Positions 34,925-47,445 of a stretch of DNA of 64,000 nt are shown piece after piece. The stretch covers positions 50,426 to 114,425 of the forward strand of contig JADFUC010001758.1 in NCBI GenBank assembly GCA_019722365.1, given 5' to 3'. The translations under genes were made by a program, and so were the position numbers. The notes under the pieces are model-generated. The model made no database searches, was not told the origin of the DNA, and was given only the letters and a program-made list of their open reading frames with translations. Position 1 is the stretch's first letter, and each line of letters begins with the position of its first letter. This DNA is from Lithospermum erythrorhizon (Eukaryota; Streptophyta; Magnoliopsida; Boraginales; Boraginaceae).

Positions 34925-35871
34925 TGGAACACTTGAACTTACAACTAAGCATATAAACAGGACCACTTTAATTATATATTTCATATCAAAATAATGTATT
35001 ACAATATACAAAAGTAAACACTTACAGTGCCACGGAATTAATCAGCAACAAATCTCTCATGAAGCCTCATTTGAATTCAAATTGCTAGCATCACAAAATG
35101 ACAATGCCTCTAGTTGGTTGCACACAAGGAGAGGTTGAATCCAATACTTGAGTTTGCTACAACACGGTGGAGATTGGATGGAAAAATCAAAGCAAAAGTC
35201 AAGCTTTTGCACTTGATTATTTTCGGCCATTCACTCTAGGGAGGGGCCGAAATTTGGCTTGTGGTGATTAGGTTTTTGCATATGTGAAAACCTAATACAT
35301 CCCCTCTTTATATAGGCTTTTGTTATTTAACCTAAAAGCCCAACTGAATAGTTAATGAGCCGACTCGTTTAATTAAACTAAACCGTTAAGTAAATTAAAC
35401 ATTAACAAGTTATTAATAAGTAACTAAAAAGTTGTGCGAGCTCAACTAACTATTAAGAATTAATTATCTTGACTACTTAATTGTTAATTTATCCAATTTA
35501 TATATTTTACATTATCGATAGCAAAATTTCTAGTGAAATATTCGTTGATGCAATCTCAATTTACTTGAAGTACTATTTTATTTCATACATAAAAATAATT
35601 CAACGTCCTTTGTGTGTGTGTGACCTTCTAGGCTCGAGATAATAGCGACCCGTATAATAAGATAGTGTGTCATTAATATTGTGCGGTTGTCATGGGAGTC
35701 TGTGATCTGGCATAAACCACAGTATTGCAGCGAGAACCCGACTAGTAATTGATACTATGGTTGAATGTTACATTTGTATGATAGCATTGACTAAACTAGT
35801 AAATGAATTATTACAATAATTGTACTTAACGGGCACAAAATAATGAAAGCCAAATAGCGTGATTTAAATGA
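34925..35871 (-). repeat. Isolated Copia LTR (solo-LTR candidate)
   Basis: The reverse complement runs parallel to the LTRs at 38619-39523 and 45961-46889 over its whole length of about 950 bases. Shared blocks are aattattgtaataattcat, ctattatctcgagcctagaa, aattaaacgagtcggctcat with a tatataa promoter-like stretch, and ctgtaagtgttt near the end. No internal element sequence adjoins either end, as expected if two LTRs recombined and left one. The ends are eroded and I could not find a target duplication. Confidence 0.6.
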
Positions 35872-35889
35872 CTATGAGCAGCGAGATCT

Positions 35890-38066
35890 TTGGAGATAGA
35901 GATTGTTGTACACTAAGTGGGCCAGAACTATGACGTCACGCTGGGTTTGAAATTTGAAGGATGCAAATTGAAGAAGGAGAATGAGAAGCTGACAAGAAAT
36001 GTACTAGATCGGGATGAGGAGATCCAACTCCTCAAAATTTGAATGCTCGATTGAAAGCTCTCGGCAAGGGTATGAAGATGATGAACTCAAGCACTAACAT
36101 TCTCGAAGAAATTCTTAATGTTGGAAAAGATACTGGAGACAACACATGAATTGAATATGAGAAAGGGAGAAAGGGAAATCCAACAACAAGAAAGGAGAGG
36201 TGCAGTTCGTACGGGTTGTTGGAAGCCAACAATAGAGAACACCAGGAACAACTGGAGGACACAAGAGGAGAAACAACAAAGTATGGTACTGTCACTATTG
36301 TGGTAAGAAGGGACACATTGCTCCTTATTGTTACAAAATGTATGGACCTAGAAGAAGCAAGTACTCTATTCATAAGACTCAATGGGTAAGAAAGGTGAAT
36401 AATGTCATTAAAGTTGCCTACACCTCTTTGAAGAGGCCATATATCAATCCAGTTGGTACTTCGATAGTAGGTGTTCACGTCATATGACAGGCAAAGAAAC
36501 GTATCTCACACAGATTCAACCACTCAAAGGAGATCATGTCACATTTGGAGATGGTGGAAGAGGAAGAATTATTGGACAAATTCAATTGTGTATTAAGGGT
36601 AAAGGGCTTACCTCATCTAGGTGATGTTCTTTTTGTGGAAAGATTGACTGCCAATCTCATTAGCATTAGTCAACTGTGTGATGATGGTATGCAAGTGTAT
36701 TTCAACAAAGATGGATGTACTGTCAACAATAGTTGTGATCAAACTTTTATGAAAGGAGTCAGGTCAGACAACAACTGCTATATGTGGACCTCCGTAAAAG
36801 CACGCTTGAGCAAGAAGAGTGAAGATGCTGAGCTATGGCATAAGAAGTTGAGAAATCCAAATTATCGAAATATTCAACAACTCATCACAATAGAGGTTGT
36901 ACAAGGATTTCCCCTGTTAGAGATCAAATATAGAGTATGTGGAGAATATCAAGTTGGAAAGTATACCAAGGGTTGTGACCAAAAGCTACAACAGGTGATT
37001 ACAACTCGTATACTGGAATTGATGCACATGGACTTAATGGGGCACATGTAAGTAGAAAGAAATGGAGGGAAGAAGTAAGGTTATGTGTGTGTGGATGACT
37101 TCTTGCGATATACCTGGGTCGAGTTCAATAGGGAGAAATTAGATACTTTTGAAGTGTTCAAGAAGTTGATTATCCAACTGTAGAAAGAAAATGAGCAACA
37201 CGTTGTCAGAATCAGGAGTGACTATGGGAAAAAGTTTGAAAATTCAAAATTCTCCGAATTTTGTGCTAATAAAGGGATCCCTGATAAATTTTCTTCACCC
37301 ATTACACCTCAACAGAATGGTGTTGAAGATAGGAAGAATCACACTATTCAGGAAATGGCTCGGGTCATGCTACATGTCAAAAATATTCCTCTGAAGTTTT
37401 GAGCTGAAGTAGTTAACACTGCATGTCACATTCACAACCGGATCAGCCTTTGACCGGGTACAAACAACACAAATTATGAAATATGGAGGGGGAGAACAGC
37501 AATTGTTCAATATTTGCATATATTTGGTAGTTTGTGCTATATTCTTGCTGATCGACAACCCAGGCAGAAATTTGATGTAAAGAGTGATAAAGGAATATTC
37601 CTGGGCTACTCTAGGAACAACAAACCATTGAGTGTGTTCAACAAATGGATCAAAGTTGTCATGGAATTCATGAATATGAAGGTGCTGGATCAAGGGATGG
37701 AAACATGTGAAGAAGATGCAGATGTTGGTATAACTATTACCAACAATAGTCCGGAATGGACTAGTATGGTCATGGATAAATACGAATGTGTTGATGGCAG
37801 GTTGTGACAATATATGTTCTATCTGATCGGCAGCCTTCAAGTATAATCCAAAAGAATCATGAGTCACAACAAGAATGAACGAACCTATTGACTACAAAAA
37901 AATAGTTGGACTCATTGGAAAAAGTTGTTTCATATCCAAAGTGGAGCCCAAAAATGTGGATGGAGCTGCCGGATGAACCTTTGGATAAGCTGCCATGCGG
38001 GAAAATCTTAGGTTTCAAAGGAATGACGTTTGGGAACTTGTGTCAGGAGCCCCGAAAATCAAATCA
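35890..38066 (+). pseudogene. SIRE-like Copia gag, protease, integrase (5' half of split element)
   Basis: A coiled-coil gag end (KKENEKLTRNVLDRDEEIQLL; MNSSTNILEEILNVGKDTG) lies at 35940-36140. The zinc knuckle YCHYCGKKGHIAPYCYKMYG is at 36286-36345, and protease/linker FDSRCSRHMTG follows at about 36460. Frame 36536-37051 is the GAG-pre-integrase region, with DVLFVERLTANLISISQLCD and LELMHMDLMG. Integrase follows with VDDF near 37093, RSDYGKKFENSKFSEF near 37205 and PQQNGVEDRKN near 37310. The usual NGVVERKN has become NGVEDRKN, so the catalytic Glu position holds Asp. HIFGSLCYILADRQPRQKF and GIFLGYSRNN at about 37515-37620 end the domain. The trace stops in RNDVWELVSG near 38030, where the minus-strand element begins. 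It continues at 55055. Confidence 0.85.
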
Positions 38067-38618
38067 TGTTGAGAATTGTTTCTGCGTATAAATAATATTA
38101 ACAATACTATTTGGATACGAATCACATGATCACTACAGTTGCATAAATAATAATTAAAGAGACATATAAATATGTATGCAGTTCTTACGAGAATAAAATA
38201 AGGCAGTAGTAGCGGAATATTGTGATGAACTACAGGCATAAAAGCAGAATACCTCTAAGATTGTCACGCCAACGGCGAACAAATCGCTCGGAGGTTAGAT
38301 TGTTCTTTAAAATATTGAACTATGATCAAGGTTGGGCAGAAAAATTCAATGAAATTCTTCCACCTACTAGTCGACCAAAATAGAAAAAGGAGAGAGAACT
38401 TTTTGCTTTTTCACAAAAGTGACTATCAAAAAGTGAATGAACAATTTTCTTCATGAAAAAGTGGCCTATTTATAGGGTTCAAACTTCCTACTTTTAGGCT
38501 TTTGTGAAGTGTTTAGCAAAAACTCTACCACCTCCTTTTTGATGAATATAGTCAACTAAAAACTTGAATACAGGGGTTCTAAAATTTTCTCACTTTTTAT
38601 TCTATAATGGTTAAGAAG
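38067..38618 (-). repeat. Middle element (L1): 3' LTR, part distal to the nested insertion
   Basis: On + coordinates it begins tgttgagaattgtttctgcg and runs parallel to 53933-54490: gatgatcactac-like, gttcttacg, aatattgaactatgatc, ttcttcatgaaaaagtggcc, tatttatagggttcaaa, and ctaccacctcctttttgatg. In the element's own orientation this is the promoter-distal half of the LTR. It stops at 38618, where a third element is inserted, and resumes at 46895. Confidence 0.8.
38614..38618 (+). repeat. Target-site duplication of innermost element, left (agaag)
   Basis: The bases agaag precede the tgttgg start of the inserted LTR. The same bases follow the ccaaca end at 46890-46894. The sister LTR near 54481-54498 reads ggttaagaagaatattct with a single agaag, which is the unoccupied form of this site. 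Confidence 0.88.
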
Positions 38619-39523
38619 TGTTGGAAATCAATAGTTATTGGTTTAATTTATTATGTCCATTGTGATAATTGTTGTAATAATTTATTTATTAGTTTAGTGA
38701 ATGTGATTACATAAACGGAACATTTAATCATAGTAATTGTAATTCGGAGTTCTACGTGATAATACCGGGATTATGCGGTGCTAGATCACGTGTATAATCG
38801 TTATAATAATAATGGTCAATTATATTTATTACGGCTACTATTATCTAATCCTAGAAGGTATATACGGTGGCGTTGAGTTGTATTTCATGTATGAAATTAA
38901 GCTATAAATTTAAATTGAGTTGATTGAATAAAGATATTCTCAATCGAGAATTTTACATTGATAATATAAAATAAAATTTGATGAACTAAATTATTAAACT
39001 AGTCAGTTTAATTATTTAATAGTTAGTTGAGCTCGTTAGTAACTTGCTAGTTACATATTAACAACTTATTAATATTTAATTTACTTAGCGGTTTCATTGA
39101 ATTAAACGAGTCGGCTCATTAAACTATTCGGATGGGATTTCAGGTTGACCCTATATAAACAAAGCTTATTAGGTTTTAAGCAGAAATTAATAAAAAAAGC
39201 CCAACCTCCATAACATACATGGTGGCGAAAATTCAAGAGGAAAATTGAAAAAAAAATTTGTCTTGATTTTTCATCAGTGTGTTCTACAAAAACAAGTGTA
39301 TGATTGACCTCTCTAGTGTGGACCCGAGCTAGAGGCTTTTCTGATTGCAATGCTCAAGAATTGGAATTCATAGGAGGAGGTGCAGATTTGTTGATAAGGT
39401 TTCATTAGCATCTCTGTAAGTTTTTATATTGTTAATTTAGTTCATAGTATAATCATCTAATCGATCTTGTATGAATATATGTTTGATTAAAGTTTTAAAT
39501 CACGTTATACATATATTTTCAAC
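38619..39523 (+). repeat. 5' LTR of innermost element (L2)
   Basis: It starts tgttggaaatcaatagttat and pairs over its whole length with 45961-46889. Shared blocks include catttaatcatagtaatt, aataataatggtcaattata, gttagttgagctcgttagta, acttgctagttacatattaa, and gagtcggctcattaaactat followed by the TATA-like tatataaa-type stretch and a gcttattaggttt block. It ends ttatacatatattttcaac, one base short of the 3' copy's ccaaca. Identity by eye is only about four in five, so the insertion is old. Confidence 0.88.
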
Positions 39524-39526
39524 TGA

Positions 39527-39538
39527 TGGCATCATGAA
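39527..39538 (+). promoter_or_regulatory. Degenerate primer-binding site of L2
   Basis: The sequence tggcatcatgaa lies three bases behind the LTR end, where tggtatcagagc would be expected for initiator-methionine tRNA priming. Seven to eight of twelve positions agree. Confidence 0.4.
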
Positions 39539-39540
39539 AC

Positions 39541-41480
39541 TTTAATTAGGTTGTTTCGATATGACTAAATATATTTAGTGAATATATGAGAATATATGTT
39601 TAATTAAATTTTTTCACGTTATACGTTTTCTTGAAATGGGTGAATTAAATCGTAAAAACTAAAAATTAACAAATCGGACCTGTTTGCGAGAACTCTTCCG
39701 GGCGCGTCCGACACAATGGGGCGGTTTGGCAGTCTGGAAAGCTATTCCCAGCCCCAGGAGTGGCAGCGGTAATCTATGGCTGGCGTTTAATGCTATTCAA
39801 TCGTTGTCGTCTTGCGCCGCTAGGATTTTTGGAAAAGGCTAATCCGTTTTAAACCCTAGTTTTAGGTTTTTTAAATTATGGTAAATTTATTTTCGGTTTT
39901 ATGAATAAATATCATATATTAAATTATGGTAATTGTAATTACCAAATTTAAAATGATTTTATTTAATTTAATTATCCCTTTTAATTATTAACCTTTTAGT
40001 TATTAATTTATTATAAGGATAAACATAATAACAATTATCTAGTTATTAAATATATAATAAATATAATTACTTGCATGTATTTATATTTATTTATATATTC
40101 ATGAAAATAATTATTGTAATAATTATTTTACACATTTATATATATATATGTATAATTAATTTTGATTATATATTTTGCATCCATTTAATTATGTGATTCA
40201 ATTTGAATTTAATTCAATTATATTTAATTTATATATTTGTGTGATTTAATTTGATTTATGAAATCTAAATGGAAACCATTTATATGATTACCCGATCATA
40301 TATTTAAATTTTAATGTTGATCGAGAGTAATTGTCTTAACCTCGTAGTAGTATTAATTCATTACTTATTGCACAATTAAGTGCATGTTTATTATGTATTG
40401 ATTGCGTAATTTATTGCATCTTTATTAGATTCAGCCAATAACATTAATGATGTTATTTGACTTTATGAGTCATTTATTCTATAGTATTTAATGTATATTT
40501 ATTAAATAAAATGTATGTGATTTATTTCTTGCATATATACATATATATATATAAATATTAAGGTGAGGATATCTTGATATGACCTACTTTTATTCATTTT
40601 ATTTAGCTTCTGATTATGAAACTTAGTTTATTCGTTATGGCAGTTAATTTGAGTCGTATTTATTTATTTCATTTATTCATTTTTATTTTACCCATGCTTT
40701 GTGTGTTGTCTTAGTTAGGTTAGTAAATAATAAAAAGTGCTGTTGTGGAGACATTGGAGATGGTGACTTCGCGGAGACGGCATTTTTAGCGGCAGGAGTT
40801 TCGAGTTGAAGAATCTGAGACTCCATTTTGCAAAATGTTGAAATAGGGTTTTATGTTAATATTACACTTTGTAAAGTGTTGCTTAATAGATCTGTTTTAT
40901 TTTAGAGATTATATCATATTTCCTAAATGTATATTATTTATTTTATTTTCATGATGTGCATATTCTTTGGTATAATATATATAACATGTTAAATAATGTC
41001 GAATAATATTAATCTCATTAAATTTAGCGAAGTATCGAACCAATTTTAAAGGATTGTGCAACTTATCAATTTCTTTGATTTGTGATGGCGGGTGTACTAG
41101 TGTCGTGATAGGTGTAATGATGGATCATGTTGAAATGATTTCCCACTTAACGTTGTAGGCTTTGGATGATCGTTCGAACTAACGTATTGGTTTAATTGGT
41201 AAGAGCAACAGGGGATTTCCACTAACGTTGTGGACTCGGTGATACGTTGTTGGGGTGTTGTTAGGAGTGTTAGTGACGAAGTTGTGTCATTAATTACGCA
41301 ATTGATTAGTTAATCACCGTTGTCTTTGGATTCAAAATGTATGCGGAGTGTTCTTGTTTGGATTCGAACACGGTGGATCTTGAATACCTTGTACATTTTG
41401 TGAGATTTGAATCACCCGAATTATAATATTTATAATTTATTTGGAAAATATATTTGATTGTTTTTGAAATTTCTATTTAT
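39541..41480 (+). repeat. Long leader of L2, related to 1-1690
   Basis: A GC-rich island at about 39675-39850 is followed by AT-rich DNA with many attaatt/taatta blocks. A conserved end has tttggatgatcg near 41161, ttggtaagagcaac near 41197 and ctttggattcaaaatgtatg at 41325-41344. The same landmarks occur at 230-370, 1395, 1431 and 1546 near the window start. No coding is visible. The match links this element's family to Copia element A, or records sharing of a leader between families. Confidence 0.55.
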
Positions 41481-44400
41481 ACGTATTTGCATGTTTCCTA
41501 TTATGATTGGCACACTACGATTACCTATTTATTCTTCGTTAAATGGACAAATTAAAACATAGCTTTATTACATGAAATAAAACAAGTTAAGGAGAAATCC
41601 ATAAACAGAATAATAAGTGTTGTAAATAATAGCCATGAAGCCATTGAAGATGGTTGTGTACTAACAAAAGACAAACATTGAATACGCGATCATTTAGGGC
41701 TTGACTTGAAGTCAAGTTGACGTGACATGAACCGAGGTTCAAGTTAACAATGTCTTCTGATGTGATTGAGAAGTAATTAATTTTGATCTCAATTGAAGTG
41801 ATGATGCTATGAAGACTAATATGGTATATTGTCTCTTAAGCGACCATCTGACTTTAAACTAATAGTTTAATCTAACATAACCCAATTGAGAAAAGCTGTT
41901 TGGATGTCTTTGAAGTGTTGTGTACCTCGTTTCAAGACATGTCATTGGTATTGATTTCGCCAACAAAATGAACTTTGTTCATGGTGTGATAAAAGCATGT
42001 AAGCTTACAGTTTATAACCCGATCAAAGCAATTCAGCTACAATATTGGTTCGCGTCACACAGTTTGTATTACCAATCAAGCGATTCGATACATATTGGTT
42101 CGCGCATCACTTGGAAAGTTAGGTGCAAAAGAACTATAATTTGAAGTTAATGATTAATTTCATTATTTCAAGCATTAAGCTTGGAAAGAAAATATTTCAT
42201 GTAGCTTGAAATAGAAAAGTTTAATTAAATTTCATATTTCATGATTTGCTATAAAATTTGTAATGTCATTATAGTTCTGTACCGATTAATAAGTAGACAA
42301 CGCATTGACTCAACATGGTCTTGATCTTGATTATGGAGTCAAATGCGGTAGTAGTCGAGAATACAAGGCACGAAAGAAAGATAATGTAGCTCTTTATGTA
42401 ATGATAGGTGACTACGTTATAGGAGCTCACTTGATTTAAATGATCCATGAATGGTTGAAACTTCAAACTATTTTCTTTGAACCTGTATTTCTTATGAAAT
42501 ACAAGATATTTTGAATAACAAATAATTGAGTGATACTTGTGGAAAATGACTTTAACAAGACTTGAGTTTAATCTTACAAGATGAACTGAGTCAACTCTTT
42601 GGAGCTTAGTCGGAGGTTAGTTAATCTTGATTTAGTTGTATTTTTTACATACGTATCGATCGAGGATATAAGTCATTGAATGATACATCGAGAATTGTTA
42701 AGAGTATGGGGAGGACCTATATAAATATTATCAAGTTCTGAATTAAGTATCATCGACATGAGTAATGTATTTTTCGAGGAATGAAACATCATTCTCATCT
42801 TAAAAGCGTACTTGATAAGATACGTAAGTAAGGAATTGTGTTTAATGTATTTAAAATACAATGGATGAAATCTTTCAATTTTGTATACCAAAGTAATTTT
42901 TCATTCTACCTTAGATGTGTCACTAGTTGGCTGATACAAGTAAGAATTGTGTTCAATGTATTTGAACCACAAATAATGGAATAAATTCACATATCAAAGT
43001 TATTGCACTTACCTATAAATTAAATTTAGTACTACTTTCGGTGTGGAGACTTATTTCGAGTTATGTTTGACAAACAAACATTGAAATGTCTCAAATGGAC
43101 AATTTAGTTTGTATCACTAAAGTAGACATAATTTAACACGGGGTCTAATGTTGACATTTTGTCACCATGTACATAATTAGAAGGAAACTGATATTTATTA
43201 TTTCCATACACTATAGGATTCGTTTGTGTATATGCGGTATCTTCATTATGAAGTATAAAAGGTGAAAATAAATATATGACTTGAATGTATTCAAGTGGCT
43301 CCTTAGGAGATAGCAATCCAGTGTTAGAATCCTTCGGTTATATCAGGAATATTATGTGACAATTCCTGATGCATTGCTAATGTCTAATGCAAAGATACAT
43401 GATGTTATGAATAAATCATACTCCCCATAGATGACTTGATACCGTAAAATTGAAATAAGATTGGAATACACACAAAGTCGGTATATAACTCACTCTGTTA
43501 CATACAGGTGGTGATTCGTAGTAAGAAACGTGTTTCCATTAAATGAGCATATAGTCATAAATGAATCAAACTTTTTATTTCGACCAAGTTGAATGTATTC
43601 ATTGGTTGACTATACTCATATCTATTTCAAACTTCATTCCTTATTGATTACCCACATGTTATGTAACATGTGTGTTTAAATGAGTAACCCGAAGAATGTT
43701 CTAACTAATGATCATTGATAGTGGATCAGTTGAAGGCATTATTATTGGAATTTATAAAGAAGCGAACAAGAAAAGAAAAGCGATTGTATTATCGGTATCC
43801 AAGTTCCCGAGCTTGAGATAGAAGTATAATGGAGTTAAAATGCTACTCTTGATATTTTGATTAAAATCAAAGAGAGATTGAAGTGATGATGATGAACCTT
43901 GAGTTCTACTTGAAGGTTAGTAGGCCTTGACTACACATAATATTTTGTATCATTTAGTATAGAAGAATTCTATTACAACGAAAGGTATATTATGTTGACT
44001 CTTGTAATCTGTAAGCCCAATTACATATATATGTGACATATCTTTATATTAGATCACGAAATATAAGCTTAGATGACGTTCTTTGTTAAAAGTATAATGA
44101 ATTATGACTTGAGGTGAATAAATCTATGATAGATTAAATTTACGATGATTTGATAATCCTGCTAACGATAGGGAACTTTTCTACAAATGGGGTCCGTTCT
44201 CTGATGGGATCTCGTGTGATTGAGAGTGATTTGAATCATGGTAATTTGGGTATTCGTAGTAATATGATTCACCGTATGCCGTGTCGGGATGTGTTGTACA
44301 TTACGACCATGACATAACCACAATTCCCATAATAGGAATTGTGGGTTTCCTAAAGGTATTGCAGCGGATTCGAATAAAGAAATAAAAGTAACTATAGTTA

Positions 44401-45960
44401 CATTGAATATGAATCGGTTGTTGGTCTTTGCAGGCGATGTGAGAAAAAAAATGTCATCATGATTTGTTCCATGTGGAACACTATTAGCCAAGTAATTCAT
44501 GAATGGGGCTAAGTATAGTATACTCGGAGAGTAAACTAAGGAAACTTGAACTCAGTATTACGACATTACCAGTCAATTTGTATTGTTGGTAATGTTATGT
44601 GCATTTAAAAGATAGGTGTGTTTAACACACTTCAATTGTGTTGTAAACCTACCCGATTAGTTAACCCGAGAAATGGCTACCTGCCATAAAATCTGAAATA
44701 GTCTTTATATATACCAAAACGAGGTTTGTCGCGTGCGCTTAACTAGTAGGTTCGACCTTTGTGGTGGGTATTTCTTGAAGCGGACCCCGGATGGTAATGT
44801 CTACGGTTTCATGGCAAAGCTTATGAGTAAAGTTTTAAATCTCGTTTACACCTTAACTATATATATATGACTGAGGTCAATCTCAGCCATCGTTGATTTC
44901 TATGGTTGAGGCCAGCGAATGGATGTAAGGAGCTACTTGTAAGTAACTGCAGTTAAACGTGATTGTAATCATTACTTCGGTTTTGCGTGTTCTAAAGGCC
45001 CTAAGAGATTAAATGCAGAGGCTTGAGGATCACGTGTGTACTTAGCGATCATCTCGGAGTTGATGTATTCTTTGTGATTAAATCCAAGAATTTTTATTTT
45101 ACGAGATGGGAAGAAGGCTGAGCGATCTGAGTTTAATGGGAGCTAGTTCATTTATTTTCCGGAATAAGTTAAATAATTGATTGAACAAGGTAATTCTTGT
45201 TTTACAATCTAATTGTTAAACTACATTATATGGATGCATAAATCATTCGTATAGTAATTTATTTTTCACAGTTGGTTGAAGTAATAATAATTCCAAAAAT
45301 GAAATCCCATAATAGTTTTAGAGGCGACATGTAAGTATTAATGAGAACCTCGCATGATGCAGAAACATAAGATAGTCGATATTCAAATTCGGATGTTGAT
45401 GGTGTGGGGAAATTAGCATTTGATGACCAACATAGTGATTGATTGATGATCGATTTTCTTGAATCATGCACCTAGTAAGTCTAATCAATCTTATGAAATT
45501 TTGTCGGTTGCATAAATGAGGAGGTGAGCCATTACAAAATCATAGAAGATATATGCGTGCCCTATGAATTTTCTTGAGGCTGTTGAAGCTTATGATTCTT
45601 AGACTTGCGTATATAACTATCTATGTTATATGAGTTGTGATGCTTTGACTATAAATAAACATGGCACCATAGCGAGGATCATAACAACGTATGTTAGGTG
45701 ACACGATGCAAAGCCCTCTTGATAGATGTTGATATATTACTTAAAGAGATTTGTCCGTCAACGATATCTGAGTAGATCTCGACCTCTCGGAGAATCATGG
45801 CTGATTGTGTGCACCCGACGTTGTCATTTATCGATTGATTTCATAGTTCGACTAAAAAAGAAAGTCATGGGTGTTTCATGACACACTTCTTATGGTTAGC
45901 TTGTGACTAGAGATCGCGAGACAAAGGAATTGTAAATGTCGTCCAAGAGCGGCCCAGGAG
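41481..45960 (+). other. L2 internal region without recognisable gag or pol
   Basis: About 4.5 kb between leader and 3' LTR was read in both directions for zinc knuckle, protease, integrase, RT and RNase H landmarks, and none was recognised. There is local repetition: gaattgtgtttaatgtattt at 42834-42853 recurs as gaattgtgttcaatgtattt at about 42944, and atattggttcgcg occurs twice at 42040-42110. The simplest reading is a non-autonomous large LTR derivative mobilised by a partner's proteins. Decay beyond recognition is the alternative, but the flanking LTRs are better preserved than that would suggest. Confidence 0.45.
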
Positions 45961-46889
45961 TGTTGAAATGAATAGTTATTGGTTTCATTTATTATGCCCA
46001 TTGCGATGAGTATTATAACAATTCATTTATTAGTTTAGTTAATGTGATACATATGGGGCATTTAATCATAGTAATTATGTAGTAATTACTATTCGGGTTC
46101 TTTGATATCTAGGGATTATGCCAAATTGCTAGATCCGTATAGTAAATAATAATAATAATAATAATGGTCAATTATATTATTATAAGGCAGTATTATACGA
46201 GCCTAGAAGATGTATCATTGAGCGTTGAGTTATATTTCATGTATGAAATTAAAAGCTGCATTTGCTAGAATTGAGAGTTGATTGTAATCGCGAATATTCT
46301 ATTAAGTACATTGATAATGTAAAATACAAATTGGATAATGAACTTAGAATTAATTAACTAGTCAGTTTAATTAATTTAAAAGTTAGTTGAGCTCGTTAGT
46401 AACTTGCTAGTTACATATTAACAACCTGTTAATTTTAATTTACTTAACGGTTTAATTGAATTAAAGGAGTCGGCTCATTAAACTATTTGGTTGGGATTTG
46501 AGGTTGATCTTATATAAAGAAAGCTTATTAGGTTTTTCATAAGAAATTAACAAAAAACAAAACCTAGCCTCCCTATTTCCCTTCCATGGTGGCCGAAAAT
46601 TCAAGAGGAGAATTAAAAAAATTCTTCTCTTGATTTTTCATCAATTATGTATTCCAGCAGAAAGCACTTAAGTATAGGATTGGCCTCTTTGGTGTGGGCC
46701 GTAGAGCCTGATTCAGTGCTCAAGGGTGGAATTCATAAGAGGAGAAGTTGTAGAAGATTTGTTCATAGGCTTCAGTATCTGTAAGTTTTTACATTGTTAA
46801 TTTAGTTCATAGTATAATCACCTAATCGATCTTGTAGTCTGTTTGATTAATAATTTTTGAAATCATGTTATACATATATTTTTCCAACA
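45961..46889 (+). repeat. 3' LTR of innermost element (L2)
   Basis: It starts tgttgaaatgaatagttatt directly after gcggcccaggag (a weak polypurine tract) and ends acatatatttttccaaca. Its 929 bases carry proper terminal tgttg/caaca inverted repeats. It differs from the 5' copy by many substitutions and short indels, including a taa-repeat expansion near 46145-46165. Confidence 0.88.
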
Positions 46890-46894
46890 AGAAG
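46890..46894 (+). repeat. Target-site duplication of innermost element, right (agaag)
   Basis: It lies directly after ccaaca and before aatctctttagatatg, which continues the interrupted LTR (compare aatattctagaattatgc in the sister LTR). Confidence 0.88.
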
Positions 46895-47445
46895 AATCTC
46901 TTTAGATATGCATTTAGGACAATTTCGAGAATTTTCATAAATACGACTCCTTTTGGTACAAGAAGCCTTGAGAAATGAAGTCGGAAGGTTTAAATTTTCT
47001 CACTTGTTATTCCTAAAATAAAAGGCACATAAAAAGCTAAGTAGAATATTCCAAATAATGATTCTACAAAAAATTCCGGGAAGCTTAACAACTTGTTACG
47101 GAACATGGGCATAATTCCATGGATTTTTGATGTTCTTCACATGGTTCATTTATTTGAGGAGTTTTAGATTTGTAAGTGTGTGACCTCTTAGGCTCGATTG
47201 ATGAAAGTCATGTACAAATAATGTTAACTGAGCATTATGTATTGTGCATTGATTATGAGGCGGATCCTAGTAAGCCATCATAACCACCAGGAAAGAAATG
47301 CGTCTCAGTATCACGATATGAACATTCTTACATAATCAATCGTATATACGAGAAATTAAACTTAAATGAGTTATTGTCGAGTTTGTACAATCAAAAAAAA
47401 AAAAATTGTTCAACGGGAACTTCTTCAAATATCTCATATTTAACA
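46895..47445 (-). repeat. Middle element (L1): 3' LTR, part proximal to pol
   Basis: It continues 38067-38618 and parallels 54490-55054: ttcctaaaataaaaggcaca, taaaaagctaagtagaatat, gtgtgtgacctcttaggctc, gattatgaggcgga, tagtaagccatcataacc, and gttcaacggg. It ends atctcatatttaaca at 47445, giving tgtt on the minus strand. The adjoining ctccacagctttgccacttg reads as a purine-containing tract on the minus strand. A run of 13 A (47393-47405) interrupts the copy where the sister has only aaa. Confidence 0.8.
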
